Counted from the stretch's first letter, positions 24,845 through 35,201 are shown. The stretch: 64,000 nt of DNA from an uncultured Oscillospiraceae bacterium (GCA_944386985.1 CALXDD010000002.1:1-64000); one strand, 5' to 3'. Numbers and translations: made by a program. Notes: a model not told the origin generated them from the letters alone.

Positions 24845-25945
24845 GTGAAACTCAGCGACGCGGAAAAGCAGTATAACGGCTTTGAGCGGCCGGTGGCCTA
24901 CTTCAAGATCAACGACGCCAAACTTTCCGGCACCTCCCTCATTTACCACGATATTCAGGTGAACCTCTCTACCGGTATGGAGGCCAGCGACTGCACCGCG
25001 GAGATCGTGGGGCAGTATTCCCGGTTTGAGGACGGGGAGCTGAAGCTGGACGCGGCGCTGTCCAAGATCGTCCTGGGGGCCAAGCTGGAGGTGTTCCTGG
25101 GCTACGGTGCGGCGGACAAGGCGGAGTCGGTATTTGTGGGGTACATCTCCTCCATTGAGATGGATCTGGAGGGAGAGACCACCACCATGTTCGTTACCGC
25201 CATGGACTGCAAGCAGTTCATGATGAACAGCTACCGCTCTCTTCGGAAGAAGGACATCAAGAAATATTCCGAGGCGGTGACGGATGTGCTGAAAAACTAC
25301 AGCGCCATCTACACCGGAACGGAGGTGGAGGCATCTCCGGAGGTGCTGGCCCCCATCGAGCAGCACAATCAGAGCGATTATGACTTTGTAGTCTCCCTGG
25401 CAAAGCGCCTCAACTACCTCTTTTATGTGGTGGCGGGAAAGGTGTATTTCGTCAGTTATAAAAAATTTACCGACAGTGTCCTCACGGTGGAGCCGGGAGC
25501 CCACCTCCGCCGTCTGCGGCGGGAGGTAACGCTCTCCCATCAGGTGAAATCGGTGACGGTGCGCAACCACAATGTGGAGGACGCGGACAAACCCTTTGAG
25601 TCCAAGGCCACCACTGTCACAGCGGTGGGCGGCGGCAGCAAGGCCGGTGCGGACTCCACCAAGATCATCAATGCCACCATGGAGAAAGTGGTGGTGGACA
25701 ATACGGTCCGGTCCGAGGCGGAGGCCAAGTCCCGGGCGGAGGCGTTGATGAACGAGCTGTCCATGGGCTTTCTCACCGGTACCATGGAGATCGCCGGTCT
25801 TCCGCCGGTGGTTCCCGGCCACATGGTGACCCTGGCGAAAATCAATGGCGATTTCAACCGGGACTATTTCATTACCAAGGTGGTCCATCACATGGACAGG
25901 GATGGGTTTCAGACCACCATCCATTTCGCGGGCAACAAGGTGTAA
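24845..25945 (+). CDS. Baseplate hub protein (gp27/late-control D-like, Afp8 N-half)
   Basis: 366 residues, GTG start. It is related to the gp27-like half of VgrG and to phage late-control protein D: early beta domain (YFKINDAKL, NLSTGMEASDC), GYISSIEMDLEGE, the SDYDFVVSLAKRLNYLFYV helix-strand typical of the family, and a C-terminal PVVPGHMVTLAK with HHMDRDGFQTTIHFAG. It forms the trimeric hub that connects spike and tube. It is separate from the spike gene, in contrast to fused VgrG. Confidence 0.92.
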   Translation: MKLSDAEKQYNGFERPVAYFKINDAKLSGTSLIYHDIQVNLSTGMEASDCTAEIVGQYSRFEDGELKLDAALSKIVLGAKLEVFLGYGAADKAESVFVGYISSIEMDLEGETTTMFVTAMDCKQFMMNSYRSLRKKDIKKYSEAVTDVLKNYSAIYTGTEVEASPEVLAPIEQHNQSDYDFVVSLAKRLNYLFYVVAGKVYFVSYKKFTDSVLTVEPGAHLRRLRREVTLSHQVKSVTVRNHNVEDADKPFESKATTVTAVGGGSKAGADSTKIINATMEKVVVDNTVRSEAEAKSRAEALMNELSMGFLTGTMEIAGLPPVVPGHMVTLAKINGDFNRDYFITKVVHHMDRDGFQTTIHFAGNKV

Positions 25946-25960
25946 GGAGGCGCAGGACCC

Positions 25961-26710
25961 ATGAGTATCTTCGAGATGCTGAACCCGGAGCCCCGTGAGG
26001 AACAGCCTTACTGCGGCATCACCGTGGGGGTGGTCACGGACATCAAGGACCCGGACAAGAAGAACCGGGTGAAGGTCCGGCTCTTGAACCGCTCCGACTC
26101 CGTCCAGGAGACGGACTTTATCCGGGTCATGACGCCCATGTCCGGCAAGGAGTATGGCGCTTTCTTTCTCCCGGAGGTGGGGGACGAGGTACTGGTGGGC
26201 TTTGTGGACGGAGATTTCTCCGATCCCTATGTCCTGGGGTGCCTCTGGAATACCAAGGCCCCGGCACCGGTGACGGTGCAGGATGGAAAAAACGAGATGC
26301 GGACGGTCAAATCCAAGACCGCCCACAAGATAGAGTTTAACGACGGAGAGGATGCCCCGGGCCTCACTTTGGCTACGGCCCAGGAGAGCAGCCTCACCAT
26401 GAACGACAAGGAAAAGAGCATCAACCTCACCGACAAGGCGGGGGAGAACTATCTGAAAATCGACATCAACGGAGGTACGGTGACGTTGGAGGCCAAGACC
26501 AAGCTTGTCCTCAAATGCGGCGGCGCATCCATCGAACTGGATGGCAGCGGCAACGCGATCACCATCAAAACCTCCGGTAATATAAAGATCGACGGCCAGC
26601 AGGTGGACGCGGCAGGCAAGAGCGCGGTGAACGTGAAAGCCAGCGGCCAGCTGAACTTAGAGGCCAGCGGACCGGCGAACCTGAAGGGCGCCATTGTGAA
26701 AGTGAACTGA
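25961..26710 (+). CDS. Central spike protein (gp5/baseplate V-like)
   Basis: 249 residues. The N-terminal OB-fold segment (GITVGVVTDIKDPDKKNRVKV; VMTPMSGKEYGAFFLPEVGDEV; FVDGDFSDPYVLGCLWN) is diagnostic of gp5/VgrG-type spikes. The C-terminal ~110 residues are repetitive beta-helix sequence (ITIKTSGNIKIDGQQVD, VNVKASGQLNLEASG) forming the needle. No lysozyme domain is inserted. It pairs with the hub gene upstream and the PAAR-like tip at 43150. Confidence 0.95.
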   Translation: MSIFEMLNPEPREEQPYCGITVGVVTDIKDPDKKNRVKVRLLNRSDSVQETDFIRVMTPMSGKEYGAFFLPEVGDEVLVGFVDGDFSDPYVLGCLWNTKAPAPVTVQDGKNEMRTVKSKTAHKIEFNDGEDAPGLTLATAQESSLTMNDKEKSINLTDKAGENYLKIDINGGTVTLEAKTKLVLKCGGASIELDGSGNAITIKTSGNIKIDGQQVDAAGKSAVNVKASGQLNLEASGPANLKGAIVKVN

Positions 26711-26729
26711 CGGAAAGAGGGTGGACCAC

Positions 26730-27125
26730 ATGGCAAAACTGAGCGGCTGGGCTTTTCCGGTGGAGGTGGACGAGGCTACTGGGCGGATCCGCATGGTGGA
26801 AGACAACGACTGCGTCCGCCAGGATATCCGCCTCATCGTTCAGACGGACCGGGGGGAGAGGAAGATGCGCCCCAACTTCGGGGCGGGGCTGAACCGCTTC
26901 ATGTTCCAGAATGTGGATCTGGTGCTGGTCAACCGGATGTCGGAGGCCATGGCACAGAGCATCCGCATGTGGGAGGAGCACATCCGGGGCGCCAACGTGG
27001 GCGTCATGCAGTCTCAGGAAGACAGCGCGGCGGTGCTGGTCAACATCGAGTACATCACCGACATCAATCCCACCCGGCGGGAGGAGATCCAGGAGGAACT
27101 GGAGCTGAACCGGGGCGGACGCTAA
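26730..27125 (+). CDS. Baseplate wedge protein gp25-like (GPW, Afp9)
   Basis: 131 residues. Typical gp25 features: GWAFPVEVDEATG, then the EPR-like element QTDRGERKMRPNFGAGLNRFMFQN that nucleates sheath assembly (the strict EPR tripeptide reads ERK), and a C-terminal INPTRREE. The ATG at 26730 is preferred over the GTG at 26721 because AAAGAGG is 9 nt upstream. In T4 and Afp this protein initiates the sheath on the baseplate. Confidence 0.92.
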   Translation: MAKLSGWAFPVEVDEATGRIRMVEDNDCVRQDIRLIVQTDRGERKMRPNFGAGLNRFMFQNVDLVLVNRMSEAMAQSIRMWEEHIRGANVGVMQSQEDSAAVLVNIEYITDINPTRREEIQEELELNRGGR

Positions 27126-27146
27126 GGAGCAGGGAGGCGAAACTTC

Positions 27147-30100
27147 GTGGACACACCGAAACTGGACCGGCGGGACCGGCATGACATTCTGGAGCAGCTT
27201 CGCGCCCTGGCGGCCAGCTATGTGCCGGAGTGGCGCTGGGACGACAGGGAGCCGGACGTGGGCGTGATTCTGGCCCATCTGTACGCGGCTATGATGGAGA
27301 ACACCATCAGCTTGTACAACCGCTCCATGCACAATCACTACCTGGCGTTCCTCAATCTGCTGGGCACCCGGCTTCTGCCGCCCTCTCCGGCGGAGGGGAT
27401 GATCTCCGTAGGGGTGACACCGGGCTCCGAGGGAGTCTACATCGACCGGGGCACGGCGGTTTACGCCGCGGCGGAGACAGATTCCGGCCGGGTCTTTTAC
27501 GAGACCACGGAGGCGGTGCGGGCGCTGGATACGGAGCTTGACCGGGTATTTTTTACCAGCGCCGCCCGGGATACCATTGTCTGTGCCTACACCCGGGGCG
27601 GGGAGGAAGCGCCCATCCGGCTCTTTGGCTTTGATGCCTACCCCCAACTCCAGCGCCACATTCTCTATTTTCGGGACGACGCGGTGTTCTACACCAAGGA
27701 CAGGACGGACCTGACGCTGACCCTTGCCCACAGCCGCTCGGCCAAGCAGAGTGAGGTGCTGCAGAGGGTGTTCTCCGACACGGAGACGGTCTCCTGGGAG
27801 TACCACAGCGGCGACGGGGTCTGGCATACCATGGACCGGGTTACCCGGACAGCGGAGGGCATCCGGCTGGAAGGGGATCAGGGGAGCCAACCGGTGGAGT
27901 CGGAGCAGGAGGGGGCTATGGGCCTTCTCCGGTGCCGCCTGAAAAAGATTCCCACCGGTGGACTGTACCTCACCGACGTGGGCTGGACGGCGGAGGGCCA
28001 CGGTCTTGCGCCGGACGCTCTCTCCACCGACGGGGTGGAGCTGAAGCGGGAAAATTTCTCCCCCTTCGGGGACGCTTTGAGCATCTATACCGCCTTCAAT
28101 CTCACCAACCAGGAGGCATTTGCCAAGGCTGGGGCGGTCATTACCATTGATTTCAATTTAGACTATTTCAAGGTCCCCATCGAGCAGGTGGGGATGGTAG
28201 TGGACCTCACCAATTACCGCAGCATTATGACCCGGGAGGACTTCGCCTCCGTCCGGGAGCGGGATGTCCGCATTGAGCGGGTATTGTGGGAGTACTGGAA
28301 CGGGCTGGGCTGGGCCCGGCTGTTCCCAGACGGCTCCTATGAGGATTTCTTTACCCCCAGCGAGGAGGGGGCGGGAATCAAGCGGCTCACCTTCCGCTGC
28401 CCAGGCGATATGGTGCCTCTGGTATTGGGGGCCGCAAGCGGCCTATATATCCGGGCTCGCATTGACAAACTCTCCTACATGTTCTCCACTGCGGGGAACT
28501 ATATTGCGCCCTTTGTGCGCAGTATGACCATTGCGTACCGCTACGATGGGGAACAGGTGCCTTGTCGGGAGATTCTGGTGGAGTCCAATGTGGAGCAGCG
28601 CCGCCGCTCCCTTCCGGATGACGGACAGGAGGCGCTGGTGACCGCCAGCCTCTGCCCGGATCCGGCTATGTATCTTTGCTTCACCGGCCCCCTCCAGGGG
28701 GGACCCCTGCGGATCTTCTGTGATGTGGAGGAGGGGGTTTTTCCGGACCCGCCCTCCCTCCGGTGGGAGTATTACGGCCGCACCGTCAACGGGGAGCCGG
28801 GGTGGAAGAGCATTGAGGTGATGGACCTGACGGAAAATCTTACCCGCAGTGCCATTGTGACACTGGTGGGGAAGCCGGATTTTGTGAAGGCCCGGTTTTT
28901 TGGAGCGGAGGGGTATTTCCTCCGACTGGTGGATGCCGATGGCCGCTACGACAGCCCCGGCAGGCGGAATCACCCGGTGGTCCGGGGGATCTGGCCCAAC
29001 ACCGTCCCCGTGGTCCAGCGGGAGCGGCGGCTTCCGGAGTACTTCTACATTGCCCGTGGGGAGCAGAACAAGCGCTGCGCCCTGACGGTTTCCAACTTGG
29101 CGGAGGTCAAGGTGTGGGTCAACGAGCACGGAGCCCTCTCCGTCAAAGAGGAGGAGCAGTTCCTCCATGATCCCACAATACAGGTCAAGCGCAGCGCCGA
29201 AGGGGCGGTAACAGAGGCCTGGGTGCCCTGGCACGAGGTGGACCGTCTGGAGGCCGCCGGCAGGGACGAGCGGGCCTTTGCGGTGGACTATGCCGAGGGC
29301 GCTGTGGTCTTCGGGGACGGCCACCATGGCCGTATTCCTCCCGACGGAGCCGAGGAGACCATCATGGTGCGCTACATTGTCTGTGACGGTTCCTTTGGAA
29401 ACATCCCGCCCCATGCGATTCTGGGCTTTGCCTCCCGTCCGGTGGGGGTAACCTGGGTTACCAACCGCAAGAGCATCGGCGGAGGGGCTGACATGGAGAC
29501 CATCGACGAGGCCGCCCGGCGGCGGAGCGGAGAGCTTTTGGGCATGGGCCGCATCGTCACTCTGGAGGATTTCCAGCGCTCGGTGCTCTCCTCCAACCGC
29601 AACATCTGCCGGGTGAAGTGCGCGGCCCATGTGGACCGATACAACCGCCCGGCGGAGGGAAAGCTGGCGGTGGCAGTGCTTTTGAAGGAGTACCGCCAGG
29701 GTGGAGAGCTTTTTGATGCGGTGGTCCGCTCCGCCCGGGAGCTGATCGCCGAAAAGGCATCCATGCTGCTGGCGGGCAAGGGCCAGGTGGATATCTTTGA
29801 GGTGCGCTATGTGGAGATTTTCGTGGTGGTGGACGCGGTGATTGCCGACTGCAACATCTACCACGAGACCCACCAGGCCATCAGCCGCCGCCTGGCGGAG
29901 TTCCTCGATCCCATCACCGGCAACTTCAACGGCCAGGGCTGGGAGATCGGGCAGCTGCCCGGACGGGAGCTCATCTATAACAGCATCAAAACTGTGAAGA
30001 ACATCAAGTGGATCAAGGGCCTGCACATGTTCACCTATGTGGTAACGGAACAGGGAAGGCAGGCCGTGGAATTTGACCAGATCCGGCGGGACGCATTCAC

Positions 30101-30158
30101 CGTACCGGTGTGCGGAGAGCCGGAGATCAATCTGACCGTGGAGCAAACCTGGGGGTGA
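27147..30158 (+). CDS. Baseplate J-like wedge protein, large (Afp11/gp6-type)
   Basis: 1003 residues, GTG start. N-terminal LYAAMMENTISLYNRSMHNHYLAFLNLLG and the central EHGALSVKEEEQF ... GVTWVTNRKSIGGGADMETIDEAARR followed by a TLEDFQRSVLSS segment are characteristic of baseplate-J/TIGR02243-like wedge proteins. The C terminus contains NFNGQGWEIGQLPG and KNIKWIKGLHM. It forms the ring around the hub. The long insert relative to phage gpJ is usual for CIS versions. Stop and next start are 5 nt apart. Confidence 0.93.
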   Translation: MDTPKLDRRDRHDILEQLRALAASYVPEWRWDDREPDVGVILAHLYAAMMENTISLYNRSMHNHYLAFLNLLGTRLLPPSPAEGMISVGVTPGSEGVYIDRGTAVYAAAETDSGRVFYETTEAVRALDTELDRVFFTSAARDTIVCAYTRGGEEAPIRLFGFDAYPQLQRHILYFRDDAVFYTKDRTDLTLTLAHSRSAKQSEVLQRVFSDTETVSWEYHSGDGVWHTMDRVTRTAEGIRLEGDQGSQPVESEQEGAMGLLRCRLKKIPTGGLYLTDVGWTAEGHGLAPDALSTDGVELKRENFSPFGDALSIYTAFNLTNQEAFAKAGAVITIDFNLDYFKVPIEQVGMVVDLTNYRSIMTREDFASVRERDVRIERVLWEYWNGLGWARLFPDGSYEDFFTPSEEGAGIKRLTFRCPGDMVPLVLGAASGLYIRARIDKLSYMFSTAGNYIAPFVRSMTIAYRYDGEQVPCREILVESNVEQRRRSLPDDGQEALVTASLCPDPAMYLCFTGPLQGGPLRIFCDVEEGVFPDPPSLRWEYYGRTVNGEPGWKSIEVMDLTENLTRSAIVTLVGKPDFVKARFFGAEGYFLRLVDADGRYDSPGRRNHPVVRGIWPNTVPVVQRERRLPEYFYIARGEQNKRCALTVSNLAEVKVWVNEHGALSVKEEEQFLHDPTIQVKRSAEGAVTEAWVPWHEVDRLEAAGRDERAFAVDYAEGAVVFGDGHHGRIPPDGAEETIMVRYIVCDGSFGNIPPHAILGFASRPVGVTWVTNRKSIGGGADMETIDEAARRRSGELLGMGRIVTLEDFQRSVLSSNRNICRVKCAAHVDRYNRPAEGKLAVAVLLKEYRQGGELFDAVVRSARELIAEKASMLLAGKGQVDIFEVRYVEIFVVVDAVIADCNIYHETHQAISRRLAEFLDPITGNFNGQGWEIGQLPGRELIYNSIKTVKNIKWIKGLHMFTYVVTEQGRQAVEFDQIRRDAFTVPVCGEPEINLTVEQTWG

Positions 30159-30162
30159 TTGC

Positions 30163-32229
30163 TTGCTGAAGCCGGAACGACTGAACGACCAGACCTTTGA
30201 CGATATTGTGGAGACCGCTGTCAAGGAAATTGCCCGGTTCGACACCGACTGGAACAACCTTCAGGCGGCTGACCCCGGTATGACGCTGGTGGATCTCTTT
30301 GCCTGGCTGAAGGCGATCCAGCACGAGTATATGTCGGTGATTCTGCCTGACAGCCAGCGCCGCTTTCTCAGTCTCCTGGGGATTCGCCAGCGGCGGAGTA
30401 CCGGCGCGAAGACACTGCTGGAGCTGACCGGCGCACACCGGGATACCCACATTCCCGCCCAGACCAAGTGGATGGCGGGGGATATGGCCTTTGAAAACCC
30501 GGACAGCGCCACCGCCTTTGCTGCTGCCCTCACCGGCGTCCGGTTTCGGGGCAAGAGCAATCTTGTAGAGATTGCCGCCGGAGAGCTGGATGGAAACCGG
30601 CTCTTTGCGGTGTTTCCGTGCCTTGGGCTGGAGCCGGAACGGCAGCCCGATGGGGAGATGGTCCTCCTTTTTGACCGGCCTATCCCAAAAGATATCCCTT
30701 TTTCCCTCTACTTCGGCGTTGCTGGTGATAAGCGGCGGACGCCGGTGGGGGAGGAACCCTTCTATCCTCTGGCGGAGGTGGCCTGGGAGGTGTGGACCGC
30801 GGAGGGCTGGCAAGAGGCGGAGCTTCTACGGGACGACACCCATGCCTTCCTCTTCTCCGGCCTTGTGACGCTGCGCCACGCTGGGGAGATGGTACCCATG
30901 GAGGGGGGCTGCGCCCTCCGGGCCAGACTCCTCCGGGACGACTATGATATTCCCCCTCAGATCAACAGCATCCGCTTCAACGTGCTGGAGGTCCGCCAGC
31001 AGGATACCATGGTCCGCTGCGATGTGTTTCGGGACCAGGATACCCTGGTGCTGGACAGCGACCTCGGCATTCAGGGAGAGCAGAGGGTGTTCCTGGAGAC
31101 CGGGGATGGCTGGCAGGAGACCGGCGATTTCCATCGGGAGGCATTTTCCGATGGAAGGATTGCCATCCGCCTTCCTGAGCGGGCGCTGGGGGCCATGGTC
31201 CTCTCCTGTGACCGGAGGCGGCTGCCAAACGGCGTGGTTTTAGGCAGCGGAACCGGTTTCTCCGGCCAGGAGCTGACCTTTGACAGCAAAGACGCAGAAT
31301 ATGAGAGCCTTCGGCTGCTGATCGGACGAAAGGCGGGAGAGGGATGCCTCTTTCAGCTCTGGGAACGGCGGGACGATCTCTTTGCCTCCGGCCCACGGGA
31401 CAATCACTTCGTATTGGATGATCAGCGGGGTACCATCCGTTTCGGGGACCACATTCAGGGCACTATGCCCCCCAAGGGGACGGATAACATCCTGCTGTGC
31501 AGCTATAGGACCTGCAGGGGCAAGGCATCGGATATCAAGGCTGGACGTATTACCGGCCCCAAAACCGCCGACCCGGACCTTCTCTCCCTCACTGTGGAAC
31601 AGTTCCTCCCGGCCCAGGGAGGCCAGGATGGTGAGACTTTTGAGGAGACGGCGGCCCGGGCGGGGGAGACCCTGCGCTCCGGCCGCCGGGCGGTGACGGA
31701 GGCGGACTATCTCTCCGCCGTTCGGTCGGTGCCGGGCCTCATCGTGGAGAACTGCCGGGTCCTCACCGGCTTTGACGGTCCCGACGACAGCCGCGTCACC
31801 GTGGTGGTTCAGGGCGCCGGACGGGCGGAGCGAACGCCCCGGGCGGCTTACAAAGAAAATATCCGGGCGGCGCTGGACCAGTGCCGGATGCTCAACGCCC
31901 AGGTGAACGTGGTCTGGCCCAGAACGGTGAAATTGGTGGTGCGGGGCAGGATTGCCGTCGCCCCCTATTACCACGACGCGGAGCAGGTGGTGCGCCGCCG
32001 GGTGGAGGATTTTGTCGCCGGACTCAACCAGACCTTCGGCAGTATTCTCAGCTATGGGGAGCTCTACTGCGCAGTGGACCTTTTGGAGTGCGTCCGGGGT
32101 ATTGAGGCTCTCAGTATTGAGCCTATGGGGGATTATATCGCCAAGACCCGCACCGACGACATTGTGGTTCCACCCAACAGCATCTACGAGATTGAGCGGT
32201 TTGAACTGCGCCTGACAGGCAGTTTGTAA
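30163..32229 (+). CDS. Second baseplate assembly protein (J-like/TIGR02243-type)
   Basis: 688 residues from a TTG start with GGGGGTGA upstream. N-terminal AADPGMTLVDLFAWLKAIQHEYMSVI, central HFVLDDQRGTIRFGDHIQGTMPPKGTDN and ETAARAGETLRSGRRAVTEADYL identify a putative baseplate-assembly protein. C-terminal VPPNSIYEIERFEL is family-like. It forms the wedge heterodimer partner of the preceding 1003-residue protein. Translation is probably coupled. Confidence 0.92.
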   Translation: MLKPERLNDQTFDDIVETAVKEIARFDTDWNNLQAADPGMTLVDLFAWLKAIQHEYMSVILPDSQRRFLSLLGIRQRRSTGAKTLLELTGAHRDTHIPAQTKWMAGDMAFENPDSATAFAAALTGVRFRGKSNLVEIAAGELDGNRLFAVFPCLGLEPERQPDGEMVLLFDRPIPKDIPFSLYFGVAGDKRRTPVGEEPFYPLAEVAWEVWTAEGWQEAELLRDDTHAFLFSGLVTLRHAGEMVPMEGGCALRARLLRDDYDIPPQINSIRFNVLEVRQQDTMVRCDVFRDQDTLVLDSDLGIQGEQRVFLETGDGWQETGDFHREAFSDGRIAIRLPERALGAMVLSCDRRRLPNGVVLGSGTGFSGQELTFDSKDAEYESLRLLIGRKAGEGCLFQLWERRDDLFASGPRDNHFVLDDQRGTIRFGDHIQGTMPPKGTDNILLCSYRTCRGKASDIKAGRITGPKTADPDLLSLTVEQFLPAQGGQDGETFEETAARAGETLRSGRRAVTEADYLSAVRSVPGLIVENCRVLTGFDGPDDSRVTVVVQGAGRAERTPRAAYKENIRAALDQCRMLNAQVNVVWPRTVKLVVRGRIAVAPYYHDAEQVVRRRVEDFVAGLNQTFGSILSYGELYCAVDLLECVRGIEALSIEPMGDYIAKTRTDDIVVPPNSIYEIERFELRLTGSL

Positions 32230-32247
32230 GGAACAGGAGGTGAGGCT

Positions 32248-33420
32248 GTGGCCTCGGGAACAAAGCACTTCCTATATAACCGGCCGGAGGACTGGCGGGA
32301 CTTGGGACTCGCCGAGGGCCTCCAGGCGGAGGAGCGGGGCCTGGTGCTGCCGGGCAGCGGAAAAGGGGTGTATGCCTCTCTGGCTCTGGACACCATGGCG
32401 GCGGAGACCGTGTGGCACCGGCTGCGGCTGACGGCCAACATCCCGGAAAACGGACAGCTGGAGCTGTACCTCTACTGTAGTGACGACCCACTGCTGCCAG
32501 TGGTCCCGGCTCAGAAGGATGAGGACCGGCCTACGGTGGACGACTATCTGGCGGCGGCTTCGCCCCGGGAGAGGGAAAAGTTTTTCCTGGACGCCGGCCA
32601 AGGTCCCTTCGACACCCCCTGGGACCTGCCACTCTATGGCTTCAAGGGGCGGTATCTGTGGTTCTGTTTGGTGTTCCACAGCTACGGCGGGGAGGAGCTG
32701 ACCGTGGAGAGCATCCGCATAGAGTTCCCCCGGACGGCGTTTATCGACTATCTGCCCCAGGTCTACCGGGGGGCGGACAGCGTCAACTCCTTCCTGGCCC
32801 GGTTCCTCAGTGTGTTCCAGTCCATCTATGTAGATTTGGAGGACCATATCGACCAGATGCCTACCCGCTGTGACCCGGCGGTGGCGCCGCCGGAGTTTCT
32901 CCGGTGGCTGGCGGACACCTTAGCGGTGTCGGACCAGTACCTCTGGAGCGAGGAACGGCTGCGGCTGTTTCTCCAGCGGGCGGTGGGATTCTACCGCATC
33001 AAGGGGACCAGAACGGCCCTTCAGGAGGTCATTGCCTTCTACACCGGCGAGACACCCCTCATCATCGAGCAGTTTGCCCCCGCTTCCAGCCAGATTTGGC
33101 GGCGGGACGCCGCGGCCCTCCGGCGGCTCTACGGCGCCAGCCGGTACACCGTTACCGTGCTGCTGCGGGGCGAGGGCCGGGATCAGGACGACTACGCAAA
33201 ACTCTACAGGATCATCGACACCTTCAAGCCGGTGGACGCCATCTGCAATCTGGTGTTTATGAACGATGAAATCATTTTGGGACAGCATTGCTACCTGGGA
33301 ATGAACTCCAGGATCGGCGGGAGCAGAAGCCTCGTGCTGGACGGGGCCTCTGTGCCCAGCGCACCATATCTGGCCGAATTCGTGACGGGAGGAACAAGAG
33401 ATGAACAATCTGCAGTATAG
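32248..33420 (+). CDS. Phage-tail-type baseplate protein (TIGR02242-like)
   Basis: 390 residues, GTG start with AGGAGGTG upstream. The C-terminal two thirds carry YLPQVYRGADSVNSFLARFL, FLRWLADTLAV and YRIKGTRTALQEVIAFYTGE, the TIGR02242/P2 gpI-like domain that links baseplate to tail fibre in CIS. The first ~150 residues are a beta-rich extension of the kind found in CIS members. It overlaps the next gene by 20 nt. Confidence 0.9.
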   Translation: MASGTKHFLYNRPEDWRDLGLAEGLQAEERGLVLPGSGKGVYASLALDTMAAETVWHRLRLTANIPENGQLELYLYCSDDPLLPVVPAQKDEDRPTVDDYLAAASPREREKFFLDAGQGPFDTPWDLPLYGFKGRYLWFCLVFHSYGGEELTVESIRIEFPRTAFIDYLPQVYRGADSVNSFLARFLSVFQSIYVDLEDHIDQMPTRCDPAVAPPEFLRWLADTLAVSDQYLWSEERLRLFLQRAVGFYRIKGTRTALQEVIAFYTGETPLIIEQFAPASSQIWRRDAAALRRLYGASRYTVTVLLRGEGRDQDDYAKLYRIIDTFKPVDAICNLVFMNDEIILGQHCYLGMNSRIGGSRSLVLDGASVPSAPYLAEFVTGGTRDEQSAV

Positions 33421-35155
33421 CGCCGGGGAGCGCAACCGATATTTCTACGGCAAGCTGATGACGGCCCGGGACTTTGAAGACGAACAGACCTATTTCAACG
33501 ACAAGCGGCGTCTTGGCAACCGGATGCTCCACGGCACCGGAATCGTGGCGGGGCTTGGAGTGCTGCTGGTGGACAACCAGACCTTCTCTCTGGAGGCCGG
33601 CATGGCTCTGGATTACTTAGGCCGTGAGATCGTGGTGGCAGACCCCTGTGTCAAGCGCATCAGCGCCATCCGGGGCTTTGACCAGATTCAGGAGAGCGGC
33701 GACGTGTACCTCGGCATTGCCTATAAGGAGGAGCCCTGTGAGGGGACCTTCTCCGTGGCGGGCTCCGGGGAGGGCGTCAGCCAGGAGTTCAACCGGGTCC
33801 AGGAGGGGTACGAGCTCTTCCTCACCACCCGGGAGCCCAATCGCGCCCAGCTGGGGGTGGAGAGCGTTCTCTACGACCTGTGCAGCCTCTACGATGCTGA
33901 CGGTATTCGCATCACCCTGCAGGTCCCCCGGTATGTGAACACCGATGACCGGTTCACCGTGAAGGTGCTCTTTGAAAAGCGGGATGTTTCCGCGCCGGTC
34001 CGGTTCTCCTTCTGTCTGGAGAGCGATATGTTCCGGGGCCCCAATGGCGAGAAGAGCGTAAACGTGGAGTACGTCGAGACAGAGGTCACCACCCACAAGG
34101 AGGCGGCTTTGGAGTACACCATGGACTGCGGCCCGGTGCGGGACGACTACACCAAGATTGTGGTGCCGGCGGAGAGCTTCTCCCTGACTCTCGGCAGCAA
34201 GGAGGCGCCGGGGCTGGAGAAGCCTTTGGAGAAGGCGGTGGAGGTTACCGCCCGGCCTCTCCGCGATGTGGTGACGGACGCCTATTACACCCGCCATTTT
34301 GACGAGCTGCTGACGGCCAGGGAGGACCAGGCCATCTATCTGGCCAAGTTCCACATCGTGGCGGGCCAGAGCGCCTTCTTCATTGAGAAGGTGGTCCGCA
34401 ACCCCTTCCGGCAGTACCTGCCCAGCACCCAGCTGATGGATCTGCTGCAGACTTTGGAGCGGCGCAGCCCGCAGCCCTCCGGAGGGCAGAAGGAGGCCCT
34501 GCTGGCCGACATCCAGAGGGAGAAAGCGCCCGCGCGCCTTCCCCAGTCCGCCAGCGGCGTGGAGACGGTGATTCTTGGCGTGGCGCCCAAGGCGGGCAGA
34601 AGCTATTTCTCCCATGAGTTTATCCACGGTCTCGGCCCGGGACGGATCTGCGTGTCGGTGGCGGTGGAAAACACCGAGGACTCCGGCCGCAACGACACGC
34701 TGGTCTTTGGCGACGGGGTCTTCAGCGCTGATGAATTCTCCCTGGCCGCGCCCGCCTGCACAGTAGGGGCCATGGTGAATGTGAAAAAGGGGACGCTGCA
34801 GCTGGGGCTGAAGCTGCTGGAGAAAACCGGGCAGCAGAGCATCCGCCTGCGCTGGTGGGCCTGGAAGCCGGAGGAGCAGCCGGAGCAGGAGGAGGTGGCC
34901 GACACCATTCAGGTCATCATCACCCCCAACACCGCCAATCTGGAGCCTTTGCAGCAGGTGCGCTTTACCGCCATGGTGGAGGGCAGCGCCAGCCAGGAGG
35001 TGAACTGGAGCGTGGTGGAGAAAAACGGCGGCACCATCGACCGCAACGGCCTCTACACCGCGCCTCCCACAGAGGGCGTCTTCGAGATCCGCGCCCAGAG
35101 CGCCAAGTACGGCAGCTATAAAGCCAGCGCCTATGTGGTGGTCAGTAAACTCTAA
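33401..35155 (+). CDS. CIS baseplate-peripheral / fibre-like protein with Big-type domain
   Basis: 584 residues. The N terminus RNRYFYGKLMTARDFEDEQ plus RMLHGTGIVAGLGV is a recurring module of CIS loci. The middle is beta-rich. The last ~85 residues (IQVIITPNTANLEPLQQVRFTAM and GTIDRNGLYTAPP) form a bacterial Ig-like domain. It probably projects from the baseplate. No adenovirus-type Afp13 fibre exists in the locus, so this is the best candidate for a surface-contacting element; that role is inferred. Confidence 0.8.
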   Translation: MNNLQYSAGERNRYFYGKLMTARDFEDEQTYFNDKRRLGNRMLHGTGIVAGLGVLLVDNQTFSLEAGMALDYLGREIVVADPCVKRISAIRGFDQIQESGDVYLGIAYKEEPCEGTFSVAGSGEGVSQEFNRVQEGYELFLTTREPNRAQLGVESVLYDLCSLYDADGIRITLQVPRYVNTDDRFTVKVLFEKRDVSAPVRFSFCLESDMFRGPNGEKSVNVEYVETEVTTHKEAALEYTMDCGPVRDDYTKIVVPAESFSLTLGSKEAPGLEKPLEKAVEVTARPLRDVVTDAYYTRHFDELLTAREDQAIYLAKFHIVAGQSAFFIEKVVRNPFRQYLPSTQLMDLLQTLERRSPQPSGGQKEALLADIQREKAPARLPQSASGVETVILGVAPKAGRSYFSHEFIHGLGPGRICVSVAVENTEDSGRNDTLVFGDGVFSADEFSLAAPACTVGAMVNVKKGTLQLGLKLLEKTGQQSIRLRWWAWKPEEQPEQEEVADTIQVIITPNTANLEPLQQVRFTAMVEGSASQEVNWSVVEKNGGTIDRNGLYTAPPTEGVFEIRAQSAKYGSYKASAYVVVSKL

Positions 35156-35201
35156 TTCATAGCCCCGCCCCCAGGGCGGACGGCCCCAGTGGAGGTGAAC
35201 C

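Noticed and set aside
28443-30257. 604-codon minus-strand frame under the baseplate J gene
   Set aside because: Antisense shadow; the plus-strand gene has clear family motifs across the same stretch.
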